This document shows positions 5,865 through 13,910 of a stretch of DNA of 15,439 nucleotides, piece after piece. The stretch's first letter is position 1. Each line of letters opens with the position of its first letter. Source of the DNA: Sphaerochaetaceae bacterium (GTDB lineage: Bacteria; Spirochaetota; Spirochaetia; Sphaerochaetales; Sphaerochaetaceae). Where the stretch lies: assembly GCA_023231265.1 (NCBI GenBank), contig JALNVT010000040.1, positions 1 through 15,439 on the forward strand, read 5' to 3'. A program made the translations under genes and the position numbers. Under the pieces are notes generated by a model. That model ran no database searches. It saw only the letters and a list, made by a program, of their open reading frames with translations, and had not been told where the DNA came from.

Positions 5865-7949
5865 ATGAGCGTTACAAGTACTGACCTTAGAAATGTAGCT
5901 ATCGTGGGGCATAACGGTACCGGTAAAACCTCGTTAATGGAGCAGATGCTCTATTACAGTGGGGCCATTGCCAAACCGGAAACCATTGAGAGCGGGAAAA
6001 CAACTAGTGACTTTACAGAAGAAGAAATCAAGAAAATGATTTCTGTTCATACCAGTTTGGCCCATGTAAAATGGGATGAAAAACATTTAAACTTCCTCGA
6101 CACTCCCGGTTATGCAGGATTCATCGGAGAGGCAATTTGTGGCTTCAGAGCTACAGAGGCTTCAATAATGATGGTAGATGCTAAAGACGGAGCTCAAATT
6201 GAAACCATAAAACTTTGGCGTCGCCTTGATGACAGAAACAAACCTCGCGCGGTGTTCATCAATAAAATGGACAGTGAAAGAGCAGATTTTACAAAGGTCA
6301 TCGATGATCTCAGAGATCACTTTGAGGCAACATTTGTTCCAACTTTTATTCCGATGGGGCAAGATACAGAATTCAAAGGAATAATCAATCTAATAGAAAA
6401 TAAAGCGTATTTTTACCATGACAACAATGAAAAAGAGACAATTGGTGAGATACCTGAAGAATATAAAGAAATCGAAGAAAAATATAGAGAGCAGTTAATT
6501 GAATATGCAGCAGAAGGTGATGATGCATTGATAGAGAAATTCTTTAATGATGGAACACTTGATGCTCACGATATCAGACAGGGACTCAAATTAGGACTTG
6601 CAGCAAATAGAGTTGTGCCTGTATTCTGCGGATCAACATTGAAAGGTTCCGGAATCATATCACTTCTTAACTTCATAGCTCACAACTTCCCAAAACCTTT
6701 AGGACATGTTGAATGGATAACCAACGAAGAAGGCGAGAGAGAAGACATGCTTATAAGCGATGAAGGAGACGCTTCTGCCTATGTATTCAAAACAACAATT
6801 GATCAGTACAGTGGTAAATTGAGCTACATCAAAGTTGGGTCAGGATGCATAAAAGAAGGAGAAACTGAACTTACAAATCCTGCTATAAATAAAAAAGAAA
6901 GAATCAACAAACTCTACAGAGCTGTTGGTAAGAATCTCATTGAAACACCATTTCTATCAGCTGGTGATATTGGTGTTCTCGCAAAAAGTAACATCTGTGA
7001 GACCAATTGCTCACTTTTAGCAAATCCTGCAAAGCAAAATTTCAGATACAAACCTCTATCATTGCCAGATCCAATCTACGCACTTGCAATATCAACAAAT
7101 GATAAGAAGAGTGAGGATAAATTGAATGACTACCTGCATAAGATTGCTGAAGAAGATCTAACTTTCAAAACTGAATTTAACAAAGAAACCAAAGAATCTA
7201 TTATTAGAGGAATGGGTGATGTACATCTTCAGTTGATTCTTGATACCGTCTGTGAGAAACAAAAGATCAAGATCAACACAAAACTTCCTAAGGTTGCTTT
7301 CAGAGAGACAATAACAAAAAAAAGTGGAATTGTTGAATATGCTCATAAAAAACAATCAGGAGGTCATGGCCAATATGGTAAGGTACTGCTGGAGATTTAC
7401 CCTATCGAGAGAGGCAAACAGTATGAATTTGTCAACGCTATAAAAGGTGGTTCAATTTCGAAGGGATATATTCCAGGAATAGAAAAAGGTCTTCATGAAA
7501 AGATGGAAGAAGGTTTTCTTGCTGGCTATCCTCTTGTAGATATTGGAATCAAATTGGTTGATGGAAAAGAACATCCAGTAGATTCTTCAGAAATGGCATT
7601 CAAACTTGCTGCTAAAGGTGCTTTAGAATTGGCTCTTGAAAAGGCCAAAGTGACACTGCTTGAACCTATTATGGAGGTGCATGTATTTGTTAACAATCAG
7701 CATCTTGGCGATGTCTTATCTGATTTAAGCAGCAAACGAGGTCGTGTGAGTGGGCAGCAGAAGTTCGGAGCCCTTCAGGAGGTAATTGCTGATGTCCCTC
7801 AGTCAGAGATGTTAAATTATGCGATTGACCTTAAGAGCATGACAAGTGGAACAGGTAGTTTTGAATTGAATTTCTCTCACTATGATCCTCTCAATGGACG
7901 TGCTGCAGATCTTGTTATTGAAGATGCTAAAAAAGCAAATAAAGAATAA
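5865..7949 (+). CDS. elongation factor G-like GTPase, EFG II subfamily
   Basis: This 694-residue protein has the five-domain EF-G layout but differs strongly from the spdEFG2-like neighbour. G1 is GHNGTGKTS (15-23). Switch I lacks RGITI and has KKMISVHTSL (56-65). G3 is DTPGY (79-83), with Tyr in place of the catalytic His of DTPGH. G4 is NKMD (133-136) and G5 is GSTLKG (259-264 by family alignment). Domain III has GMGDVHL (449-455); domain IV keeps QSGGHGQYG (497-505) and a tip of GKEHPVDSSE (567-576). The Tyr change and the KEHPVDSSE tip are typical, as I recall, of EFG II such as Thermus EF-G-2, whose role is not settled. It still binds the ribosome in that family. The start has a strong Shine-Dalgarno, AAGGAGG, 4 nt before the ATG, the best in the window, implying efficient translation. 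It has its own promoter and a shared downstream terminator. Confidence 0.88.
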   Translation: MSVTSTDLRNVAIVGHNGTGKTSLMEQMLYYSGAIAKPETIESGKTTSDFTEEEIKKMISVHTSLAHVKWDEKHLNFLDTPGYAGFIGEAICGFRATEASIMMVDAKDGAQIETIKLWRRLDDRNKPRAVFINKMDSERADFTKVIDDLRDHFEATFVPTFIPMGQDTEFKGIINLIENKAYFYHDNNEKETIGEIPEEYKEIEEKYREQLIEYAAEGDDALIEKFFNDGTLDAHDIRQGLKLGLAANRVVPVFCGSTLKGSGIISLLNFIAHNFPKPLGHVEWITNEEGEREDMLISDEGDASAYVFKTTIDQYSGKLSYIKVGSGCIKEGETELTNPAINKKERINKLYRAVGKNLIETPFLSAGDIGVLAKSNICETNCSLLANPAKQNFRYKPLSLPDPIYALAISTNDKKSEDKLNDYLHKIAEEDLTFKTEFNKETKESIIRGMGDVHLQLILDTVCEKQKIKINTKLPKVAFRETITKKSGIVEYAHKKQSGGHGQYGKVLLEIYPIERGKQYEFVNAIKGGSISKGYIPGIEKGLHEKMEEGFLAGYPLVDIGIKLVDGKEHPVDSSEMAFKLAAKGALELALEKAKVTLLEPIMEVHVFVNNQHLGDVLSDLSSKRGRVSGQQKFGALQEVIADVPQSEMLNYAIDLKSMTSGTGSFELNFSHYDPLNGRAADLVIEDAKKANKE

Positions 7950-7965
7950 CATTGTATAGATTATA

Positions 7966-8010
7966 AAAAAAGGAATTGTTGCTTTAAAATAAGTTAACAA
8001 TTCCTTTTTT
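7966..8010. terminator. bidirectional terminator between EFG II gene and trmB
   Basis: A perfect 15-bp inverted repeat, AAAAAAGGAATTGTT (7966-7980) with AACAATTCCTTTTTT (7996-8010), surrounds a 15-nt loop. A and T tracts at the stem ends give U-tailed hairpins on both strands, so it can end both the plus-strand EFG II transcript and the minus-strand mfd-trmB transcript. Confidence 0.92.
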
Positions 8011-8055
8011 ATATCTTGATGATGTTATAAATTTTATAATGAATTCTTTTTGAGA

Positions 8056-8799
8056 TTACTGCTTTTCAAACCAAATTTCATTGATTGTATAGTCTAGATT
8101 CACACCACGAGTTTCATATTTTGTGGTTGGTCTCCATTCCCGAGAAGGAGCATATCCATCATATGGATTCATAAGACCTTCAGTACCATTGAATACATCA
8201 ACCATCTGCTCTGCATACTCTTCCCAGTCTGTCACACAGTAGATATAACCACCCTTCTGCAATTTAGAAGTGAGTAGATCAGCAAAAGGTTTTTGAATCA
8301 ATCTTCTCTTGTGATGCCTTTTTTTAGGCCAAGGATCAGGGAAGAAAATATGGAATCCAGCAATGCTGCCATCTTCAATCATATCATTGAGAACCTGCAC
8401 TGCATCAAATCTCATCAATCTAACATTCTCAAGTTTTTCATCACCTACTTCTGTAAGTGTCTTTGAAAACCCATTAAGAAAAACCTCAATACCAATATAA
8501 TTGTACATGTCTCTTTCTTTAGCAATTCTAACGGTAGAAACACCCATTCCAAAGCCAATTTCAATAACTACAGGCTTGTCATTTCCAAATACCTTTTTAT
8601 AATCAAGCTTCTCACTTTGATATGATAACCCATAATGGGAATAATATTTTCTTACACCCTCTATTTGAAAGGTGCGTAGAGGAGCTGTTCTTAAAACATA
8701 AGATTTAACTTCTTTCTTTGCATCTTCACCGTCTGTTCTATTTTGAACAAATTCCAATTCAGGAATATCATTATAAATTGTGCTAGCTTTCTCTTTCAT
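8056..8799 (-). CDS. trmB: tRNA (guanine-N7-)-methyltransferase
   Basis: TrmB uses S-adenosylmethionine to methylate N7 of G46 in the variable loop of many tRNAs. The 247-residue protein has the SAM-binding motif EIGFGMG (80-86), the acidic IEV (104-106), DA (132-133), the family hallmark FPDPWPKKRHHKRR (153-166) and TDWEEYAE (190-197). Residues 1-40 form a leader with no clear domain. The ATG has AGGAA 7 nt upstream, and this ribosome binding site overlaps the TAG of mfd (10-nt gap), so trmB is probably translated from the mfd transcript. It is convergent with the EFG II gene and ends at the shared hairpin. Confidence 0.95.
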   Translation of the reverse strand: MKEKASTIYNDIPELEFVQNRTDGEDAKKEVKSYVLRTAPLRTFQIEGVRKYYSHYGLSYQSEKLDYKKVFGNDKPVVIEIGFGMGVSTVRIAKERDMYNYIGIEVFLNGFSKTLTEVGDEKLENVRLMRFDAVQVLNDMIEDGSIAGFHIFFPDPWPKKRHHKRRLIQKPFADLLTSKLQKGGYIYCVTDWEEYAEQMVDVFNGTEGLMNPYDGYAPSREWRPTTKYETRGVNLDYTINEIWFEKQ

Positions 8800-8809
8800 T
8801 CTTCATTTC

Positions 8810-11800
8810 CTACACGAGCTGTTTTAATATTTCAAGGATAAATAAACTTTTATCTTTAAGAGATACAGCTTCTGTTTTTAATTTAATTGTCAATGGTCTC
8901 TTTGTATCATAAGATACTGCACCATTGCTATATGCAAGCAATCTTGTAAACTTGCCTGGATTCAAGACTTTCATCTCTCTCAGCTTTATTACAACACGCC
9001 CCTTTCTCTCTGCAAGGTGAACTATCTTCAGTTTCCTACAAACAATCTTCAATTCAGCAATATAAAGAAGGTTGAGTACTTCTTCTGGGGGATTACCAAA
9101 TCTATCTGCAATCTCACTGGATAGAGTCTGCAGCTCATCATCAGTATTGACTGCTGCAATTTTTTTGTAGATCTCGAACTTTATTGAAGTATCTTTGATA
9201 AATGAATCTGGTATGAAACCAGTATAATCAAGTTCAAGGAATACCTCACTATCAAGCTCATCTTGATTGTTTGCTCTGAGTTTGTTTATCTCTTCATCAA
9301 GAAGTCTAATATACATATCAAGACCAACTGTTGCAAGCTGTCCACTTTGTTGCTTTCCAAGAAGGTTACCAGCACCTCTTATTTCCATATCTTTCATAGC
9401 TACTTTAAAACCTGAACCAAGGCCAGTATTTTCACCAATAGTTTTAAGTCGTTTGACAGCTATCTCACTGAGGGCTTTATATTCAGGATACAAAAGATAA
9501 GCGTGAGCCTCTCTCTCAGACCTTCCAACCCTACCTCTCAATTGATAGAGCTGTGATATTCCGTACTGATCAGCACGGTCAATTATTATCGTGTTTACAT
9601 TTGGAATATCAATACCATTTTCAATGATTGTAGTTGAAACAAGAACCTGAATTCCTTCATGAACAAAACGCCTCATGGTGTCCTCAAGAACTTTCGGTTC
9701 CATCTGACCATGAGCATATTCAATTATAACATCGGGAAGTTCTTCCTGAAGCATCTTAACTACCATCTCAAGTGATTCAATTCTGTTATGCAGATAAAAT
9801 ATCTGGCCGCCTCTATCTATCTCCTCACGAATGGCTCTGGTAATGACACCAAGATCAAATCCTTCAATATGAGTATCTATACTTCTTCTTGAAACAGGTG
9901 GAGTCTTCAACAAAGACATATCACGGATTTTTAGAAGAGACATATACAGTGTTCTTGGAATTGGTGTGGCAGATAGAGCTAAAGAATCAATTGATGCTCT
10001 GATTGTTTTGATTCTCTCCTTATCCTTAACACCAAATCTTTGCTCTTCATCAATAACCAGGAGACCTAAATCTTTATAAAGAATATCTTTTTGAAGAATT
10101 CTGTGTGTACCAAATAGGACATCAACACCACCTTCTGCAAGGCGGACCAATGTTTCTTTCTGCTCTTTTCTAGGAATTACTCGACTCAACAAAGCGACAT
10201 TGATTGGGAAGTCTTGAATTCTCGCCATAAAATTGTTGTAATGCTGTTCTGCAAGAATTGTGGTTGGAGCTAAAAAAGCAACTTGCTTGCCACTCATAAC
10301 AGCTTTAAAAGCTGCTCTGAAAGCTATCTCCGTCTTACCAAAACCTACATCTCCACATACAAGTCTATCCATGGCGGTACTGCTTTCCATATCCAGCTTT
10401 ATATCATCAATACAATTTAATTGATCAGGAGTCTCTTGATAAGGAAACATCGCTTCAAATTGCATTTGCATTTCGTTATCTTTATCAAATGAAAAACCTA
10501 CAGAGGCTTTTCTCTTTGCATATAACTTTATTAAATAACTTGCTAGATCCTCTGCACTCTTTCTGGCTTTTGCCTTTTTATTTTCCCAAACCTTGGAACC
10601 AATTTTATCAAGTTTAGGAGCATTTCCTTTGGAACCAATATAACGCTGAACCAAGTTCGCCTGTTCAATTGGAACATAGATATTGTCACCACTCGCATAT
10701 GCAATCTTAATATAATCGCGCTCTCGATCAAAAGATTTAACTCTGTCAATTTTTATGAACTTACCAATTCCATAATTGACATGCACCACATAGTCACCTT
10801 CTTTTAAATCAACGAAAGAATCCAATGGAGAGCTTTTGGTATGCTGAAGTGTCTTTATAATCTGCTTACGTCTACCAAACATCTCATATTCACATATGGC
10901 CATGATTCTCATTGAAGGAATTGAGAACCCACCTGAAATTTCATAATCGAGAAAAACAAGTTTGTCAAATTCTTTAAGCATCTGCTGCAATCTCTGTTTT
11001 TGAACAGCATTGCTTGTGAAGACATATATACTCCAGCCCATATCAAAACGAGATTTCAACTCGCCTTTCACTCTAGTGAAGTCTCCAAAAAATGATCTTG
11101 GACCATCAACATCATAATTATAGATAAGTCTCTCATCATCTTTCAAATCTGCAAGAGTGAATTTATTTTTTACATTTTCATAAAATTCAGGAAAATTGAA
11201 CAACAATGTTTCTGGCATTGGAACATTCTGATCCTGATGATATGCCTCTCTATATAAGGCTTTGGCTTCGGTCATCAAGCTTTTATAAGATGTCTGAAGT
11301 CTTATATCACCAATAAACGCGAAAAAGTCATGTGGGTCTATATATGAATCAATATGGGTGAATTCAATATCATCTTCTTTCTCTAGCATGGAAATTGATA
11401 TCTTGTGCAGTTGTTTTATTGTTTCTTGAGTCAATGGATCAAATGTTGCAATCTTTTCAATATCATCCCAATCAGCATAAATTCTAATTGGATCTTCCTC
11501 TGAAAAAGCAAATATCTCAACGACCTCACCTCGAATGGTAAATTCTCCAGGAAGTGCTATGCTTGTGGTTCGTATGTAACCTGCATCAACCAATGTCTCA
11601 GCGATTTTTGTAGAGTCAAATTTATCCCCCACCCTGAGATTCAAGGAAGAATTATCAATAGATTTATTGGAAACTACATTGTTAGCAAATGCTCTGAGAT
11701 GTGTGACAATTATAGAATCTCGAAATTCATTGATATTTCTAAGAACCTGCAACTGATTGTACTCAATAATTCCGGGATCGAATTGAGAATAAAGTTTTTT

Positions 11801-12097
11801 ATCATTACTTGGAAGATATAAAATAGGAACTTCCATAAATTTATCTTCTATGTTTAAAGTTCCATCCTTGTTAACAGAGCGACCAAAATCTTTCAAAAGA
11901 TTCACGCAACTATCTTTTGTGGGTAGAACTACCCACACCTTACCTTTACGACTTCTGTGTATGCTTCTGATAAACTGAGCCAGAACAAACCCTTCTAGAC
12001 CACTTACTACAATGTTGGATTTGCCTGAATTTATTTCTTTGAATGCGTTTGCTTTTTTTACGTACTGCTGTACTTGTTGTGATATCTTATTTTCCAT
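8810..12097 (-). CDS. mfd: transcription-repair coupling factor Mfd
   Basis: Mfd is a DNA translocase that removes RNA polymerase stalled at lesions and recruits UvrA. Numbering from the upstream GTG at 12118, the protein has the N-terminal UvrB-like module (about 30-400), the RNA-polymerase-interacting domain (about 436-500, DYVVHVNYGIGKF), then the RecG-like motor with Walker A GDVGFGKT (589-596), DEEQ (690-693), SATPIPRT (716-723) and QLRGRVGR (859-866), and a C-terminal TRCF domain. Length (about 1,100 aa) is normal and no motif is missing. I prefer the ATG at 12097 (MENKIS...), giving 1,095 aa, because the best minus-strand promoter would start transcription at about 12117, leaving no leader for GTG 12118. 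Neither start has a clear Shine-Dalgarno. Stop and trmB ribosome binding site overlap. Confidence 0.95.
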   Translation of the reverse strand: MENKISQQVQQYVKKANAFKEINSGKSNIVVSGLEGFVLAQFIRSIHRSRKGKVWVVLPTKDSCVNLLKDFGRSVNKDGTLNIEDKFMEVPILYLPSNDKKLYSQFDPGIIEYNQLQVLRNINEFRDSIIVTHLRAFANNVVSNKSIDNSSLNLRVGDKFDSTKIAETLVDAGYIRTTSIALPGEFTIRGEVVEIFAFSEEDPIRIYADWDDIEKIATFDPLTQETIKQLHKISISMLEKEDDIEFTHIDSYIDPHDFFAFIGDIRLQTSYKSLMTEAKALYREAYHQDQNVPMPETLLFNFPEFYENVKNKFTLADLKDDERLIYNYDVDGPRSFFGDFTRVKGELKSRFDMGWSIYVFTSNAVQKQRLQQMLKEFDKLVFLDYEISGGFSIPSMRIMAICEYEMFGRRKQIIKTLQHTKSSPLDSFVDLKEGDYVVHVNYGIGKFIKIDRVKSFDRERDYIKIAYASGDNIYVPIEQANLVQRYIGSKGNAPKLDKIGSKVWENKKAKARKSAEDLASYLIKLYAKRKASVGFSFDKDNEMQMQFEAMFPYQETPDQLNCIDDIKLDMESSTAMDRLVCGDVGFGKTEIAFRAAFKAVMSGKQVAFLAPTTILAEQHYNNFMARIQDFPINVALLSRVIPRKEQKETLVRLAEGGVDVLFGTHRILQKDILYKDLGLLVIDEEQRFGVKDKERIKTIRASIDSLALSATPIPRTLYMSLLKIRDMSLLKTPPVSRRSIDTHIEGFDLGVITRAIREEIDRGGQIFYLHNRIESLEMVVKMLQEELPDVIIEYAHGQMEPKVLEDTMRRFVHEGIQVLVSTTIIENGIDIPNVNTIIIDRADQYGISQLYQLRGRVGRSEREAHAYLLYPEYKALSEIAVKRLKTIGENTGLGSGFKVAMKDMEIRGAGNLLGKQQSGQLATVGLDMYIRLLDEEINKLRANNQDELDSEVFLELDYTGFIPDSFIKDTSIKFEIYKKIAAVNTDDELQTLSSEIADRFGNPPEEVLNLLYIAELKIVCRKLKIVHLAERKGRVVIKLREMKVLNPGKFTRLLAYSNGAVSYDTKRPLTIKLKTEAVSLKDKSLFILEILKQLV

Positions 12098-12102
12098 ATG
12101 AT
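12074..12102 (+). promoter_or_regulatory. candidate promoter of the inositol-phosphatase-family gene
   Basis: TTGTTG (12074-12079) and TATGAT (12097-12102) are exactly 17 bp apart on the plus strand, placing the start near 12110. The boxes lie inside the 5' end of mfd, so the divergent promoters overlap the opposite reading frame. The leader would include the 16-bp palindrome at 12120-12135. Confidence 0.45.
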
Positions 12103-12119
12103 AATAGGAGAGTATCACA

Positions 12120-12135
12120 AGTGAATATATTCACT
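12120..12135. promoter_or_regulatory. 16-bp perfect palindrome between mfd and the divergent phosphatase gene (candidate operator)
   Basis: AGTGAATATATTCACT is identical on both strands. It fills most of the 47-bp gap between the two ATG codons (12097 and 12145). On the minus strand its centre supplies TATATT (12129-12124), which with TTTAGC (12152-12147) and a 17-bp spacer makes a plausible mfd promoter. A dimeric repressor bound here would cover that -10 box and the early leader of the plus-strand gene. No factor can be named. Confidence 0.5.
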
Positions 12136-12152
12136 CAATAAAGAATGCTAAA
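12124..12152 (-). promoter_or_regulatory. candidate promoter of mfd-trmB
   Basis: On the minus strand TTTAGC (12152-12147, a 3/6 match) and TATATT (12129-12124, 5/6) are separated by 17 bp; predicted start about 12117. An alternative pair, TTGAGT and GATACT with 16 bp between, lies about 13 bp further downstream. Either gives a leader of only about 5-20 nt and no Shine-Dalgarno sequence. Confidence 0.35.
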
Positions 12153-13005
12153 AAAGAGACAAATTAGGGGAGAAATAAATAATTTGAATAAAAGTTTAGA
12201 TAGTAAACAATTAGATATACTTTTTACAGAGGTCCAGGAGTGTGCAAAACTGGCAGTAAGAATGCAAAAAGACATAGCTGTCTCATACAAAACAGATGGT
12301 TCTGTTCTTACCAAAACAGATTTAGAAATTTCTAAAAGGATCATAAATACCATCAGAGAGCTATTTCCAACATGCAATGTAATATCGGAAGAAGAGAAGA
12401 CACCTTATGATGTAGATGCACCATACACTTTTGTATTGGACCCAATTGATGGCACTGATGTTTATTCAAATGGTTTTCCCTCCTTTGCAGTATCTCTTGG
12501 AATCTTAGACAACCAAAGAATTCCTGTCGGATGTATGATTATAGCACCACGTTTTGGAAAGGCCAAAGAATCATTAGAAATTAGATTGGATCCAGGATGT
12601 GATTTAATTATTGACGGTGAAATCGTAAATTCAGTTGAAGAGAATAAAGACGAAGTTAGACAGATCACTATAAGTTCAAAATCCCAGAAATTTGTAGATT
12701 TTACAAATTATCACGGAAAAGTTAGAACTTTTGGCTCCTCAATAATTCATATACTCTGTCCGGTGGTATTTCCATTCATACAAGCTTGTATAAATCAGAA
12801 GGCATTCATCTGGGATATCTGTTCCTCTCATGCGGTTTTGAATCATGTAGGAATGAAAATTGTTTACAGTGATGGTTCACCACTGCTCTATACAGATAAA
12901 ATGATCATTGACAGAGATGTATGTGATAAAACCATATACTGTGGAACAGACTCAGGAATCAAAAAATTGATGAAAGATCTACCAATGAAAGTTGGAAAAG
13001 ATTGA
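12145..13005 (+). CDS. inositol monophosphatase / 3'(2'),5'-bisphosphate nucleotidase family protein
   Basis: This is a metal-dependent sugar- or nucleotide-phosphate phosphatase of the IMPase/CysQ/FIG superfamily. Visible are KTDLE (57-61), the metal-binding SEEE (81-84), the signature DPIDGTDVY (99-107) with Asp99, Asp102 and Asp105, FGSS (196-199) and the C-terminal WDICSSHAV (223-231), whose Asp224 is the fourth metal ligand. All catalytic acids are present, so it should be active. The substrate (inositol phosphate, fructose bisphosphate, PAP or another) cannot be read from the sequence. The ATG at 12145 has only a weak binding site. A TTG at 12184, in frame and 11 nt after AGGGGAG (12166-12172), is a serious alternative giving 273 aa and an N-terminus nearer to family norms. 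The gene is divergent from mfd and ends at a shared terminator. Confidence 0.88.
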   Translation: MLKKRQIRGEINNLNKSLDSKQLDILFTEVQECAKLAVRMQKDIAVSYKTDGSVLTKTDLEISKRIINTIRELFPTCNVISEEEKTPYDVDAPYTFVLDPIDGTDVYSNGFPSFAVSLGILDNQRIPVGCMIIAPRFGKAKESLEIRLDPGCDLIIDGEIVNSVEENKDEVRQITISSKSQKFVDFTNYHGKVRTFGSSIIHILCPVVFPFIQACINQKAFIWDICSSHAVLNHVGMKIVYSDGSPLLYTDKMIIDRDVCDKTIYCGTDSGIKKLMKDLPMKVGKD

Positions 13006-13025
13006 GTCTGATTGCTTCATGTATT

Positions 13026-13075
13026 AAAAAAGGGAAACATTGATATACTTAAAATCAATGACTTCCCTTTTTTTT
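13026..13075. terminator. bidirectional terminator between the phosphatase and the queuosine-precursor transporter
   Basis: AAAAAAGGGAA (13026-13036) pairs with TTCCCTTTTTT (13063-13073), and inside it CATTGAT (13038-13044) pairs with ATCAATG (13054-13060), with a small asymmetric internal loop (A opposite AC) and a 9-nt apical loop. A/T tracts at both ends allow termination on both strands between these convergent genes. Confidence 0.9.
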
Positions 13076-13085
13076 GATACAAAAA

Positions 13086-13778
13086 CTAAACTGTTGTTTT
13101 TATTTTGCCCTCATCGAACCATTTTCTTGCCAGATAGATAAAAGGAGTATCACAAGCAGCTACAACGAATTTCAATACATAAGTTGAAATTGTTATCTCC
13201 AATAGAACAGGCATGGAGAAAACACCATAAAAAGCTATGAAACTGAACAAAACGGAATCTATTAATTGAGAAACAATCGTGGATGCGTTATTTCTTAACC
13301 ATAAATATTTTGTCCCTGGAAACTTCTGTTTCCAATATTCAAAAGCCCATACGTCATGCATATTACTGCAAAAATAAGCAATTAGTGATGCAACAGTCAA
13401 CCTCGGTAACAGAGAAAAGATTGTTATCAAAGAATCGTTAGCAAAATCAGATTCTGCGGGATTGAACTTCAATGCTACTTGCATGAAAGTGGTCAAACAG
13501 ATCAATGATAAAAAACCCATACCAATGGCTCTTCTTGAATCCTTCTTACCAAAACATTCTGATAAAATATCAGTTGCAAGAAAACCTGTAGCATATACAA
13601 TATTACCTAATGTAGCTTCAAGTCCAAACAAGTTCACAGTTTTAGTAACCTGGATGTTGGCGATAATTGTGGAAATTGGGATCCAAATATATAGACCTAC
13701 TTTTCCATAAAGACGAAAGGCTATCATGATAGCCACAAAATTAAGTACTAGCAGAAAGAACCATAGTAATTCATTCAT
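13086..13778 (-). CDS. yhhQ: queuosine precursor transporter, YhhQ/vut_1 (DUF165) family
   Basis: This is an integral inner-membrane protein of 230 aa that imports a queuosine precursor (preQ0, preQ1 or queuine, depending on species), used to modify G34 of tRNA-Tyr, -His, -Asn and -Asp. About six hydrophobic segments are visible (roughly 4-22, 28-42, 55-72, 84-104, 116-136, 168-210). Family signatures are NIQVTKTVNLFG (41-52), GNIVYATGFLATDILSECFGKK (split here as 58-67 and 68-79) and the C-terminal QLIDSVLFSFIAF plus KFVVAACDTPFIYLARKW (203-220). I chose the ATG at 13778 because AGAGG (13790-13786) lies 7 nt upstream; an in-frame TTG at 13814 would add 12 residues but has no binding site. 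No queuosine biosynthesis gene is nearby. The upstream region is structured and may control expression. Which precursor is moved cannot be told from sequence. Confidence 0.9.
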   Translation of the reverse strand: MNELLWFFLLVLNFVAIMIAFRLYGKVGLYIWIPISTIIANIQVTKTVNLFGLEATLGNIVYATGFLATDILSECFGKKDSRRAIGMGFLSLICLTTFMQVALKFNPAESDFANDSLITIFSLLPRLTVASLIAYFCSNMHDVWAFEYWKQKFPGTKYLWLRNNASTIVSQLIDSVLFSFIAFYGVFSMPVLLEITISTYVLKFVVAACDTPFIYLARKWFDEGKIKTTV

Positions 13779-13785
13779 ACAAAAA

Positions 13786-13910
13786 CCTCTCTTAGATAGA
13801 GTAGCCAGAAACAAACAAATGTTTCCCTACGCCAAGATGCAGCAACTAAACTAAATAACATTTAATAAAGTAGCGTGCCACTTCCACCTTGGTCTAAGTG
13901 CACAACGTGC
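13786..13910 (-). promoter_or_regulatory. structured leader upstream of the queuosine-precursor transporter (candidate RNA regulator)
   Basis: Several inverted repeats crowd this stretch. Distal: GTGCCACTT (13875-13883) pairs with AAGTGCAC (13896-13903) with one bulge, and its loop can close further as CCA/TGG. The same GCAC (13900-13903) can pair instead with GTGC (13907-13910), so the two hairpins exclude each other. Proximal: GAAACA (13808-13813) pairs with TGTTTC (13820-13825), extended by GTAG/CTAC. A small CTCT/AGAG hairpin (13789-13801) would partly cover the Shine-Dalgarno. The distal block is GC-rich for its surroundings. It does not match the preQ1-I pattern that I know, and no function is shown. 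Confidence 0.35.

Noticed and set aside
13779..13814. Twelve-residue N-terminal extension of the transporter from TTG 13814
   Set aside because: There is no binding site upstream; AGAGG is ideally placed for ATG 13778, which also starts directly before the first membrane segment.
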